Shown one piece after another: positions 16,890 through 25,605 of a DNA stretch of 64,000 nucleotides (the stretch's first letter is position 1; each line of letters starts with the position of its first letter). This DNA is from Beijerinckiaceae bacterium. GTDB lineage: Bacteria; Pseudomonadota; Alphaproteobacteria; Rhizobiales; Beijerinckiaceae. The DNA lies in assembly GCA_027531565.1 (NCBI GenBank), contig JAPZSB010000007.1, positions 248,001-312,000 on the forward strand. The letters run 5' to 3'. The notes beneath the pieces are model-generated. The model was not told where the DNA came from and made no database searches. It saw only the letters and a program-made list of their open reading frames with translations. The position numbers and the translations under genes were made by a program.

Positions 16890-19325
16890 TCAGGGTTGCG
16901 CTGCAGGGGCGAGGAGCGCGCCGAGCTGCCGGTCGATCGCCTCGCCCGACAGGAACTCCCGCGCGAAAGCCAGCCCCGCTTCGCTGGCTTCCGCCCAGGC
17001 GCCTTCGTTGACATAGAGCCGGATCACCCGCTGCACGAAACCGTCATCATCGGCGGCAACCAGCAGCTCCGCGAGGCGGGGAGGCAGCCCGATGCCCTCG
17101 GCGCCGATCACGGTCGTGATGCAGGGCAGGCCCTGCGAGAGGGCGAGCAGGAACTTGCCCTTGACCCCGGCACCGAACCGCAGCGGCGCGACCATCAACC
17201 GGCGCTGCGCGAGATAGGCCGGCGCATCGGCGACAAATCCGCGCAGGGCGACGCCGGCACCGAGGGTGCCGAAGCCCGCCGCCTCGATATGCGAGCCCGC
17301 GACATCGAAGACCGCGCCCTCGATCTTCTCCCGGATGCGCGGCCAGAGATCGTTGCAGAAGGCGGTGACGGCATCGACATTGGGCGCATGGCGATAGGAG
17401 CCGATGAAGACCATGCCGCTGCGCCCGCCGAACGGGGCGACCTCGCGGGCCTGGGGGTGGTTCCAGAGCACCTGTCCGACGCGGGCCTTCTTCACGCGGC
17501 TCCGGATGAGGGTTTCCTCGTCGGCCGAATGCGTGATGACGATGTCCACGGCCTCCATCGCGGCGATTTCCTGGGCCTCCAGCACCTGGCTCTCCTCGCG
17601 GAGGCGCTCGTTGTTCTCGACCTCTGCCTGACGGCGAAGGCGGAGATGCTGGAGATCCGCAATATTGTAGATCAGACGGGCGCGGGGCTGGGTGCTGCGG
17701 CAGGCCGCGATATAGTCCCGTGCCGTGACAAACCGGTGCAGGTAGACCACATCGAACTGGTCCTCGCGTGACTTCAGGTATCCTGTCACGTTTTCCTGCC
17801 CGAGGACCGGGAAGATGCCGCGCAGTGTGAGACGTTCTGCATCCCGTACGGTGCCGCCGCCGGGCGATGTCGACAGGAACTCGACGTCATACCCCAGGCG
17901 GAGCAGGCTTTCGGCGTGCGAGATGATCGCCACCGATGCGGCGTCGCGTTCCGCATCCGGCCAGAGTTCGTCGATCACCAGCGCCCGGCGTGGCGGGGCA
18001 GCGGCGGGCATCGCCCCGGATTTTCCGGCACGGGGAAGCCAAGACCCCCAGCGATAGATGAATTGCGCGCGCTCGATGCCCGGAACCATGGCGGGGCCGG
18101 CATCATCGACCACGATGGAAGCGCCCCCCTGGACAAGGATCTCCTTTCCCGCTTCACGCAGGGCCAGGCAGAGATGCGTCATGCCGAGTGATCCGAAAGC
18201 CTCGGCAGCCTCGAACCCGCCGACGGGTTCCAGAAGCGCGCGCCGGAGCGCGAAACCGTGCACCGACACGTCATCCGAGGCGCGCAGGATGCGGAAACGC
18301 ATCGCCTCCGCGCTTTCGTAACGGCCGATCGAGACCCGGTTCCCGAACGCCTCGAGCCGTGACCCGGCTTCGATCACACGGCCTTCGCGCGAGAGCAGGC
18401 GCGCGCCGACAATCGCCCCGTCGCCCCGCTGCCGGAGCGTCTCGCGCAGCACGGCAATCGCAGTCGGCGCAACCGAGGCGACGCCGGAGAGGCACACGAT
18501 ATCCTCCCCCCTCGCCTGCGCCAACCCGAGCGCGAAAGCCCGGAAGACGCTGATCCGGCCCGGCGTCTTGACGAAGCGGATCCCTCCGCCCTGGACGAGA
18601 AAGGGCAGGACCACGAGATCACTGCCGCCATTGCCGTCGACCACGATGATCTCGTAATCGCGCATCCGCTCGCCCTCGACGAGCGAGCGCAGCAGGGCAT
18701 GGGTTTCCGCCAGCCCCGGTCCGGCAACGACGATGATCGAGAGGGACGGCCGCGCGAAACCGGGCACATGAAAGGGCTTGAGGAGATCCTGCGCCCGTTC
18801 GAGGACATATTTCAGGCGCGCCGGCAGGTTGGCATCGCTGACCATGCCGGCAGGGGTGATGCTGTTCTCCTCCAGCAGGCGGCTCTCCGCCTCGAGGATC
18901 CGCGACAGCGCATTGACGGCCATCGCGTAGAGCGGTGCCAGCTGGCCCGGTTCCACCGCCGCGCGCGCCAGCGCCTCGACACGGCCCTCGAACCATTGCG
19001 TGACGCTGGCCAGCGATCCGCCATGCGGGGGATGGATCGTCTGGGGCGAATTCTTCAGATGCTGGCCCGTGCCTGCCACCCGCACCGACAGGCGGTGAAC
19101 CGCCAGCGGAAAAAGATCCGGCGGAAACGGTACGGAGAAGCCATAATGCCCGTCGCCGACGGCCGCCCTGACCAGATCCGGCCTGAGATTGGCTGCCCGC
19201 GTGCGCGCGATGCAGTTCTCGCCGTCAAGGATCTCGAGCTCGACCCGCTCCTCCGGCGCCTTGGGGTTCCAGGCCCAGCCCTCGACCTTGGTGTGATCCA
19301 GCTTGTCGATATGTCCGGAAATCAT
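16890..19325 (-). CDS. Module-GT2-like-GT4 multidomain glycosyltransferase
   Basis: 811 residues from ATG 19325 (CAGGA seven bases upstream); an upstream in-frame start at 19367 lacks a ribosome site. Residues ~1-80 are the module shared with other proteins of this locus (GHIDKLDHTKVEGWAWNP, ending AVGDGHYGFSVPF). A long helical linker follows. A GT-A-like domain starts near 195 (LSIIVVAGPG, YEIIVVDGNGGSD). The C-terminal half from ~455 is GT-B/GT4-like, with HAESLLRLGYDVEF, GMVFIGSYRHAPNVDAV and RFGAGVKGKFLLALSQGLP. The GT-A half has few catalytic acidic residues and could be a scaffold. It is convergent with the secretion operon. Confidence 0.85.
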   Translation of the reverse strand: MISGHIDKLDHTKVEGWAWNPKAPEERVELEILDGENCIARTRAANLRPDLVRAAVGDGHYGFSVPFPPDLFPLAVHRLSVRVAGTGQHLKNSPQTIHPPHGGSLASVTQWFEGRVEALARAAVEPGQLAPLYAMAVNALSRILEAESRLLEENSITPAGMVSDANLPARLKYVLERAQDLLKPFHVPGFARPSLSIIVVAGPGLAETHALLRSLVEGERMRDYEIIVVDGNGGSDLVVLPFLVQGGGIRFVKTPGRISVFRAFALGLAQARGEDIVCLSGVASVAPTAIAVLRETLRQRGDGAIVGARLLSREGRVIEAGSRLEAFGNRVSIGRYESAEAMRFRILRASDDVSVHGFALRRALLEPVGGFEAAEAFGSLGMTHLCLALREAGKEILVQGGASIVVDDAGPAMVPGIERAQFIYRWGSWLPRAGKSGAMPAAAPPRRALVIDELWPDAERDAASVAIISHAESLLRLGYDVEFLSTSPGGGTVRDAERLTLRGIFPVLGQENVTGYLKSREDQFDVVYLHRFVTARDYIAACRSTQPRARLIYNIADLQHLRLRRQAEVENNERLREESQVLEAQEIAAMEAVDIVITHSADEETLIRSRVKKARVGQVLWNHPQAREVAPFGGRSGMVFIGSYRHAPNVDAVTAFCNDLWPRIREKIEGAVFDVAGSHIEAAGFGTLGAGVALRGFVADAPAYLAQRRLMVAPLRFGAGVKGKFLLALSQGLPCITTVIGAEGIGLPPRLAELLVAADDDGFVQRVIRLYVNEGAWAEASEAGLAFAREFLSGEAIDRQLGALLAPAAQP

Positions 19326-19722
19326 GATCGAGTCCTGCAGGCTTACGACGAGCCAAGATCTTGCCACTTCTGGTTTCAGTCAAACGTCGGTAGCGTTGAT
19401 CATCCCAGTATTCAAGGTGAAGTCACCGGCCGAAGAACGCATCCGTCTGTTCTGCCGCCCCGTTTGCCCGATTGTATGCCTGTCCATGCCGGGGGTGCCG
19501 ATCCGCGCCGCAGACCTTGGGCGACCTTGCCCTCAAGGCCGCGGGGCCTTGCCCACTTGCATCGGTACGGAAAAATCCGGAGCCGGCTCGAACATCCGCG
19601 GCGCGCCGGATCGGGCGCGGCTCCACTCAAAGGGTTGCAGCGCTTTGACACCCTGAGGTGCTTGCGGGCTATGCTGCAATGCACTACGGTTTTTCAACGC
19701 TTCTGAAATCGGGATATACTGA
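19326..19722. other. Divergent intergenic region upstream of a pyruvyl-transferase-family gene
   Basis: A 397-base gap between the multidomain glycosyltransferase (minus) and the plus gene at 19723. It contains a TGC-AAT-GCA site at 19675-19683, about 40 bases before the plus start. Small open frames here resemble no family and I call none of them. Confidence 0.5.
19672..19684. promoter_or_regulatory. TGCnnnGCA operator-like site
   Basis: TGCTGCAATGCAC matches the site at 13566-13576 except for the middle base and the last base. It sits 40-50 bases before the start codon at 19723, where a repressor would overlap the promoter. Confidence 0.35.
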
Positions 19723-20874
19723 ATGAAAATCGCGCTTCTCTGGCAGACTCGAGACTTCGGTCTGTACTCTAATTCCGAGTTCGATGCGCTTTACAAAGGT
19801 GTTGGACATAACAACGGCAACCTTGCCTTTGTTCATGCGATTGCCAACCAGCTCGACGGGGACATCACATATTTCCCCTGGCATGCCCGGCCCGAAATCG
19901 TCGCGACGAATGCCGATATTGTCGTAATTCCCTGTGCGAACCAGATCGGCGGACATACCGACCTCGGATCCGCTGCCGAACGGCTGACGAAGATCGGCAA
20001 GCCCATCGTGGCGATCGGGCTCGGGGTCCAGAACGACGACCAGAAGTCGGATGTCGTCGTGAAGGAAGGAACGCTCAACTGGGCCAGGACGCTTGCTGCC
20101 CACGCCGCCGGGTCTTCACCCAACATCGCCACGCGCGGCCAGTATTCGACGGACCAGCTCACGCGCCTCGGCGTCGAGAATACCCTGCCTTTCGGGTGCC
20201 CATCCTTCCTGACCAACCAGCGGCCGGGGCTTGGCGAGAGGATCCACAAGAACTGGACCAGCAAGCCGTTGCCGCGATCGATTTCCGTCGCTGGCGGGCA
20301 TCAGGCGTGGGCCTATACCCGCCATATCGAACATGCGCTGATCGGCCTGATGATGGACCCGGCCGCGCCCGGGCAATATGTCGTCCAGTCGATGTCCGAC
20401 ATGGTCAAGATCTCGCGCTGTGAGTTCGACTCGATCGAGCCCGATTCGCTCAAGAAGATCCACGACCACACGGTTCCCCACTACACGCGCGACGAATTCT
20501 TTGCCTGGTGCCGGAACTATGCCCGGTCCTTCTACGACGTGCCGGCCTGGATGGACACTTTGCGGAACCATGACCTCTCGGTCGGGTGCCGGTATCACGG
20601 CGTCGCGCTGGCGCTGCAGGCGGAACGGATGGGCCTGACGATCACGATCGATTCACGCACGGAAGAATTGTGCGAGAACACAGCCGTGCCCTTCCTGCGG
20701 GCACGGGAACTGACCTCAACCATCACACGGAAATCCCTGAAGGATGCAATCCGTTTCGATCCGGTGGCCTATGACAAGAAACGCGCGGACTCGGCGAAGC
20801 GTTACGCGACCTTCCTTGAAGGAAACGGCCTGCGGCCCAAGCGGTTCATCTACGAGATCGCAGAATCCCATTGA
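19723..20874 (+). CDS. Polysaccharide pyruvyl transferase family protein
   Basis: A 383-residue protein of the PF04230 type. Early signatures are WQTRDFGLYSNSEFDALYKG and a glycine turn NNGNLAF. The central strand-turn elements are IVAIGLGVQNDD and NIATRGQYSTDQLTRLGV, the latter typical of the family (R-x-x-x-S/T..L..LG). The C-terminal donor half has LSVGCRYHGVALALQAERMG, the family's conserved R-x-H-G motif. These enzymes add pyruvate ketals from phosphoenolpyruvate to sugars, though some relatives are simply glycosyltransferase-like. The ribosome site is weak. The next gene starts one base after the stop codon. Confidence 0.85.
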   Translation: MKIALLWQTRDFGLYSNSEFDALYKGVGHNNGNLAFVHAIANQLDGDITYFPWHARPEIVATNADIVVIPCANQIGGHTDLGSAAERLTKIGKPIVAIGLGVQNDDQKSDVVVKEGTLNWARTLAAHAAGSSPNIATRGQYSTDQLTRLGVENTLPFGCPSFLTNQRPGLGERIHKNWTSKPLPRSISVAGGHQAWAYTRHIEHALIGLMMDPAAPGQYVVQSMSDMVKISRCEFDSIEPDSLKKIHDHTVPHYTRDEFFAWCRNYARSFYDVPAWMDTLRNHDLSVGCRYHGVALALQAERMGLTITIDSRTEELCENTAVPFLRARELTSTITRKSLKDAIRFDPVAYDKKRADSAKRYATFLEGNGLRPKRFIYEIAESH

Positions 20875-20875
20875 G

Positions 20876-22042
20876 GTGACAGGTCGCCGACGGGTGCGCC
20901 CAACGAGGGCGGCAGGGATCGTCCTCGGGTTCCTTGGTCTGATGGCATTGGTCCCGCCTGCCCTCGGGCAGGCCGAGCCCCCCATCCGTCCGGTCCAGGC
21001 AGGCGCGTCCTTCGTGGTCATGGACCAGGCGCGTGACCAATGCGATCGGCGCGATGGCCCCGACACGCCTGCGGTCGCCTTTCGCAATGCCAGAGGCGAC
21101 ATTGTCCTGTTCGCATCCTCCTACCGGAACGTCCCGCTGGCCGGCCCGTCGCTTGCGCGGATGCGGAAGGTCTGCGGTGCGGGCTTTGCCGCAGCAGGCA
21201 ATCCCGAGCCCGACCTGCTCGATGACCGCACCTGGATCGATGGCGTCTACACGGAAGACGGAATCACCATCACGGCGCTGGGCAGTGCGAGCTACATTCC
21301 CCACCGGCATGGCCGGTCCTGCGCTGCCGGCCCCGCACGCACCGATTGCTGGCTGAATGGCATCGTGGGCCTGAAATCCACCGATGGCGGCATGAGCTTC
21401 AGCTATCTCTCGCCGCCGCCGAACCATCTGGTCCTGCCGCCGGATGACCGGTTCTCCGATCAGGTCCGGGTGCCCCGCGGCTATGTCTGGACAACCAATC
21501 TGGTGCTCAAGGATGGCTGGCTGAATACCCTGGTCCGCGTGAGAACCCATAACGGTGTCAGCAAGACCTGCCTCATGCGGGTCTCGCCGAAATCGGCCTA
21601 TTCCTGGGAATACTGGAACGGACGCGGATTTGCGGATATCCGCGACGGTGGCAAGAATCGATGCGCGCCGATCGGCGGACGCGGGAATTTCCCGGCGCGG
21701 GGCCTGAGTTTCCTGCCGGAACAGAACCTGTGGCTGGCGGTCTATGACAGCCGAAAGCCGGGGGATCCGCCCGGCCGCGGCGTTTTCTTCCGGGTGTCCC
21801 GAGACCTGGTGGAATGGTCCGAGCCGGCCATGATGCTGTGGGTGCCGCTGGCCAAATCGCGGTCGACGAGGGGCCAATCGTTCCTGATGGGCTATCCGTC
21901 GGTCATCGACGAAACCTCGCGCGACCGGAATTTCGGCCAGATCGGTAAGAGTTTCCATCTCCTGCACATGGAGGGCTATACTGACGAAAACGGCGCCACC
22001 TTCAGGAAACTGATGGCAACGCCGTTCCGGCTGGCTCCCTGA
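20876..22042 (+). CDS. Secreted protein of unknown function
   Basis: About 388 residues. GTG at 20876, just after the upstream stop, or GTG at 20894 may be the start. Either gives a signal peptide: Arg-rich n-region, hydrophobic AAGIVLGFLGLMALVPPALG, then a likely cleavage at QA. The mature part is beta-rich with repeated Trp/Tyr-Asp-Gly motifs (STDGGMSFSYLS, TTNLVLKDGWLN, YSWEYWNGRGF). This hints at a beta-propeller such as glycoside hydrolase or sialidase-like folds, but I see no catalytic signature to name a family. Six cysteines suggest disulfides in the periplasm. Its tight link to the pyruvyl transferase gene suggests a polysaccharide-related role. Confidence 0.72.
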   Translation: MTGRRRVRPTRAAGIVLGFLGLMALVPPALGQAEPPIRPVQAGASFVVMDQARDQCDRRDGPDTPAVAFRNARGDIVLFASSYRNVPLAGPSLARMRKVCGAGFAAAGNPEPDLLDDRTWIDGVYTEDGITITALGSASYIPHRHGRSCAAGPARTDCWLNGIVGLKSTDGGMSFSYLSPPPNHLVLPPDDRFSDQVRVPRGYVWTTNLVLKDGWLNTLVRVRTHNGVSKTCLMRVSPKSAYSWEYWNGRGFADIRDGGKNRCAPIGGRGNFPARGLSFLPEQNLWLAVYDSRKPGDPPGRGVFFRVSRDLVEWSEPAMMLWVPLAKSRSTRGQSFLMGYPSVIDETSRDRNFGQIGKSFHLLHMEGYTDENGATFRKLMATPFRLAP

Positions 22043-22053
22043 ACCGGGATGGA

Positions 22054-23196
22054 TCACATCCGGTTCGCAAAGCCGTTCGAGTCGAGGAATTCCTTCATCC
22101 GCCGGTAATTGGCGGGGTAAGCGGCCTCGAACGCGGCGAACCGGTCAGGCGAGAAGATTTCCGGCAGGGGCATCGACAGCGCCTGCTCGACCGGCAGGCA
22201 GGGAACGCCGAGAGACTCGGCCAGTTCCTTCGAACGGGTATCGTATTCGAGCAGCACACCGGGAATTCCCTGCGCCATCGACGGCAGGATCCCGTGCACG
22301 CGGTATCCGATCGTCGCGGACATTTCGGTCATGAACGAATCGAGATGCTCGACCACATCCGAAAAGAACAGGCGCGTCTGGTAGAGATGCTCCATCAACC
22401 CGCCATCCGGTGCAAACCATTGCTCGGCGATCAGCCGGGCCCGGACTTCGGCGAGGCGCTTGGGGTCCCTGTAATAATAGACCTTCTCCTCGGTCTCGCC
22501 ATGCGCCGTGAGGAACAGGTCGACTTCCCGTGACAGGCGTTCGATCATTTCCCGCTGCTGCCGCAGGAACAGCTGGGGGTCGTTCGTATAGCCGGCGCCG
22601 GTCTCGCGGCGGATGCTGAATGACACCTTGGCCTGCTGGCTCAGTTCAACCGGTTTCAGCTTCAGCTCGGGCTTCCGGTGCCGGAAAAGCGTAGGGCACC
22701 CGACAACCTCGGCATTCTTGATGCCGTTATCGTTGAGGACTTCTGCCGTGAAGGCGCCACGGACGCCGATCGACTTCGTCCGTTCCGAAATGATCTTCCA
22801 GATCCGCTTGCCTTCCGGCGGCAATTCCATCCGAACCCGGCTGGCCGCCTGCGCCCCGACGCCCAGGCACATGACCGGCAGTTCGATCGCCTCGAGCCAC
22901 GGCAGGAAGCATTCCCAATCCATATGGGGGTGGATATAGTTTGAACCGCGCAGAACGATGAAGTCGTGCTGGCCCCTCACCTTCTCGATGTCGGCCGCCG
23001 AAAACTTCTGGATGTTCAGATCGTAGTTCTGCGTACTATTGAATGCCAGCAATTTCAGGGTGCTGTCCCAGACCGCACAATCGCCGGTATTGAAATACGA
23101 ATCGATCAACTGGCGGAACGGCCAGTCGTACCAACTCACTTCATCGTAACGGATCCGGCGGCCAGCATTTTTGACAAAGATTGGTCTCGTTTTCAT
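22054..23196 (-). CDS. Polysaccharide pyruvyl transferase family protein (second copy)
   Basis: A 380-residue protein of the same broad family as the gene at 19723 but diverged from it. Visible elements are FNTGDCAVWDSTLKLL, DFIVLRGSNYIHPHMDWE, LPVMCLGVGAQAASR and SIGVRGAFTAEVLNDNGI (the R-G-x-x-S/T-x-x-x-L box). The C-terminal ATIGYRVHGILPSMAQGIPG carries the conserved R-x-H-G. Catalysis probably transfers pyruvate or a sugar to a cell-surface glycan. It is convergent with the secreted protein at 20876 (11 bases between stops) and is the last gene of the minus-strand group that begins at 28769. No membrane segment is seen. Confidence 0.82.
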   Translation of the reverse strand: MKTRPIFVKNAGRRIRYDEVSWYDWPFRQLIDSYFNTGDCAVWDSTLKLLAFNSTQNYDLNIQKFSAADIEKVRGQHDFIVLRGSNYIHPHMDWECFLPWLEAIELPVMCLGVGAQAASRVRMELPPEGKRIWKIISERTKSIGVRGAFTAEVLNDNGIKNAEVVGCPTLFRHRKPELKLKPVELSQQAKVSFSIRRETGAGYTNDPQLFLRQQREMIERLSREVDLFLTAHGETEEKVYYYRDPKRLAEVRARLIAEQWFAPDGGLMEHLYQTRLFFSDVVEHLDSFMTEMSATIGYRVHGILPSMAQGIPGVLLEYDTRSKELAESLGVPCLPVEQALSMPLPEIFSPDRFAAFEAAYPANYRRMKEFLDSNGFANRM

Positions 23197-23400
23197 TATC
23201 AGCCAGTCCTATGCCAGCAGCTGGTTTACACAGACAGGTTCGGCGTATTCGATTCGAACCGGGAGTCATGCCTGATATATCGCTTTTTCAGGCGGTCTCA
23301 ATGGCTGGTTGCCCTCGTCGGCGATCCCGGCAGCGCTGGATTGAACCTGCGCCGCGGACATGCCGGAGGGGCGAAACCGCAGAATCCTGCACCGCCCCGG

Positions 23401-24261
23401 CTACCCCCAGACAATCGTGCCCCCGGGCTGTTCGACCTCGGCAGAAGCGGCATGCCAGAGCAGGACCGGCTGGTCGCCCTGCGCAAGACGCGGCAGGCGC
23501 AGGGCGCATTCTGCATTGAGAAACAGCAGGATCGGCCCACCGAAACCGTATTCCACGGCCCCCTCCGCCGCCTGCTCCTTCTGGGCCGGATCCGCCAGAC
23601 GATGTGACCATTCGGCCACGTTGAGCCGGCAGGGCGCGGCACTCCAGAGCGCCACCAGTGGCGGGCGGGCTCCGTCCAGCCGGGTTACAGCCCGGATGCC
23701 GTCGTGAAGATCGTCCATCGACCCGATTTCCCGCCGCAGGATCGGCGCGGTGCGCAACGCGTTCAGGCCGAGAATCGCCGATGCGGCCGCGTGGGCGGCT
23801 TCCTCCGGCGGGGTGCCGGATTCCGGCAGCCGCATTTCCCGGCACCCGAACCGGGCAAGGTCCGACAGCAGCAGATACGCGCTTTCTTCCAGCCAGCCCC
23901 GGCCGAACATGAAGCGCCATTGCGCCCGCTCCGCCTCATAGTCGATGACGGCGCCGGTCTCGTCGCGGCCGCGCATTTCGGCGCCGGTCTGGGGCAGGAT
24001 GAAATCGCAGGCCTCGAAGGTCACGACGAGGCGCGACAGGGGCAACGGCTGTTCGAGATAGATGTCGAACCCGAAGCCGAGAATGCCATCGCCCAGCCCG
24101 GCCTCGGCCAGGTCGCGCCGGAACACATCGACAAGGCCGCCGCCGACGCAGGTCTTGCCGATGAAGGCGAAGACACGGCGTCCCTTTACCGGGAAGTCGG
24201 CCGAATGGACCCATCCCTCGACGCGCGATGCGCTGACATGGTCGATATGCCCCCGCAGCAT
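23401..24261 (-). CDS. Module-bearing protein, paralogue of the gene at 27924
   Basis: 286 residues. Residues 1-75 are the locus-specific module: GHIDHVSASRVEGWVHSADF, then VFRRDLAEAGLGDGILGFGF. The rest is a domain without a recognised family, holding ERAQWRFMFGRGWLEESAYLL and a beta-rich C-terminus (PILLFLNAECALRLP). The same layout occurs at 27924-28769, so the two are paralogues. No glycosyltransferase, membrane or signal sequence is visible. Forty-one bases separate it from the GT4 gene upstream on the same strand. A carbohydrate-binding or regulatory role within the glycan machinery is possible but not shown. Confidence 0.75.
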   Translation of the reverse strand: MLRGHIDHVSASRVEGWVHSADFPVKGRRVFAFIGKTCVGGGLVDVFRRDLAEAGLGDGILGFGFDIYLEQPLPLSRLVVTFEACDFILPQTGAEMRGRDETGAVIDYEAERAQWRFMFGRGWLEESAYLLLSDLARFGCREMRLPESGTPPEEAAHAAASAILGLNALRTAPILRREIGSMDDLHDGIRAVTRLDGARPPLVALWSAAPCRLNVAEWSHRLADPAQKEQAAEGAVEYGFGGPILLFLNAECALRLPRLAQGDQPVLLWHAASAEVEQPGGTIVWG

Positions 24262-24302
24262 GCGAGCCTACCCCGCCCTTCGAGACCGGCGCCGGCCGGC
24301 CA

Positions 24303-25601
24303 TCAGGCGCCTACCCCGGTGGCCGTGAACGCTGCCGCGGTTTCGGGGTTGAGCCGCTGCTCGAAGAAATCGATATAGCGCAGGGCCATGTCCCGCGCCG
24401 TCAGAACCTTGGGCAGCCGGCTGCGCAGCCCGTCCCAGCGCTTCTGGTCACAGGCCATGTCGATGATCCGGACGAGATCGGCCGCATCGCCCAGCGCGAA
24501 ATTCAGGCCGGAAACGCCATGCGGAACCTTTTCCGCCATGCCGCCGACATCCGAGCAGATGACGGGGCTACCGGCCGCATAGGCTTCCTGGATGACGACC
24601 GGGGAATTCTCCCACCACCGGCTCGGCACCAGCACATAGTCGCATTGCTCCATCAGCCGATGCACGGAGGCGTTGTTATAAGGGCCGGAATAGGTGAGGA
24701 AGGGATGCCGAGAAACCGCCTTCTCGAAGCGGGCCACGAATTCGGGCGACTGGCCGATGATGTTGCCGTGGATCTTGAAACGGACACGCCGCGCCAGTTG
24801 CGGAATCGCCGCAATCCGCTCCACCGCGTCCAGCAGCACATCGACCCCCTTGAACGGGTTGATCTGCCCGAAGAACCCGAAGGTCCAGCTGTCACCGCTG
24901 CGGATCGCGCGGGCGGTGCCCTGCTGGTTGACCAGACCGTTCTCGATCACGCTCATGCGTTCGGCGCTGAGACCCCATTCGACAAACCGCCGCGCGAGGA
25001 AGTGGCTCGGCGAGATGAAGCCGTCGAAATCGCCGATGCTCGCGAGGATGGTTTCCTTGCGCAGCTGGAACTGGGTGTACAGCTTTTCCGGATAGCAGGC
25101 GAGGCAGCTGTTATGCGTGGCCTTCTCGCACAGGATCTGCGCCGGCCGGGTGACCATCTGCCCGTGATGCTGGCACATGGCGAGGAATTCATGCAGCGTG
25201 AAGAAACAGTTCCACCGGGCCCGCTGCCGGACGGCCCGCAGGGCATTCAGCCCGAAATGGATGAAGTGGTGGAAATTGACCACCGTGACGTCTTCATCCT
25301 CGAGGATCTTCAGCAATTGCCGTTGGGCATCCGCCGGCGCGAGATGGTAGAAATGGTCATAATCCTCGCCCCGATAGAACACGGCATGTTCCCGGGATGA
25401 ATCGAGGACCAGCTTGCCGCGATTGGCATGATCGCAGGCGGCGATGAAGATCGCATCGACGCCGAGGCCGCGCAGGCCGCGATAGAGCGTGTAGGCCGCG
25501 ATTTCAGCCCCGCCCTTCGAGATCGAGGGATGGCTGTGCGACACAATCGCGATCTTCTCGCCGGGGACGAGATTCTCGATGATCTCGGTGTTTTCGCTCA
25601 T
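24303..25601 (-). CDS. GT4-family glycosyltransferase
   Basis: 432 residues from ATG 25601, preceded by GGGGAG; a start 12 codons earlier overlaps the upstream gene and is less likely. N-terminal KIAIVSHSHPSISKGGAEIAA is a typical GT4 acceptor-domain opening with a GGAE loop. The donor half contains WTFGFFGQINPFKGVDVLLDAV, YVLVPSRWWENSPVVIQEAYAAG (the E-x7-E box) and VGGMAEKVPHGVSGLNFALGD. A four-cysteine patch (CEKATHNSCLACYPEKL) near residue 155 recalls the Cys-rich loop found in some GT4 enzymes. It starts four bases after the stop of the upstream gene. The product is a surface-glycan sugar transferase; specificity is unknown. Confidence 0.92.
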   Translation of the reverse strand: MSENTEIIENLVPGEKIAIVSHSHPSISKGGAEIAAYTLYRGLRGLGVDAIFIAACDHANRGKLVLDSSREHAVFYRGEDYDHFYHLAPADAQRQLLKILEDEDVTVVNFHHFIHFGLNALRAVRQRARWNCFFTLHEFLAMCQHHGQMVTRPAQILCEKATHNSCLACYPEKLYTQFQLRKETILASIGDFDGFISPSHFLARRFVEWGLSAERMSVIENGLVNQQGTARAIRSGDSWTFGFFGQINPFKGVDVLLDAVERIAAIPQLARRVRFKIHGNIIGQSPEFVARFEKAVSRHPFLTYSGPYNNASVHRLMEQCDYVLVPSRWWENSPVVIQEAYAAGSPVICSDVGGMAEKVPHGVSGLNFALGDAADLVRIIDMACDQKRWDGLRSRLPKVLTARDMALRYIDFFEQRLNPETAAAFTATGVGA

Positions 25602-25605
25602 CGGC

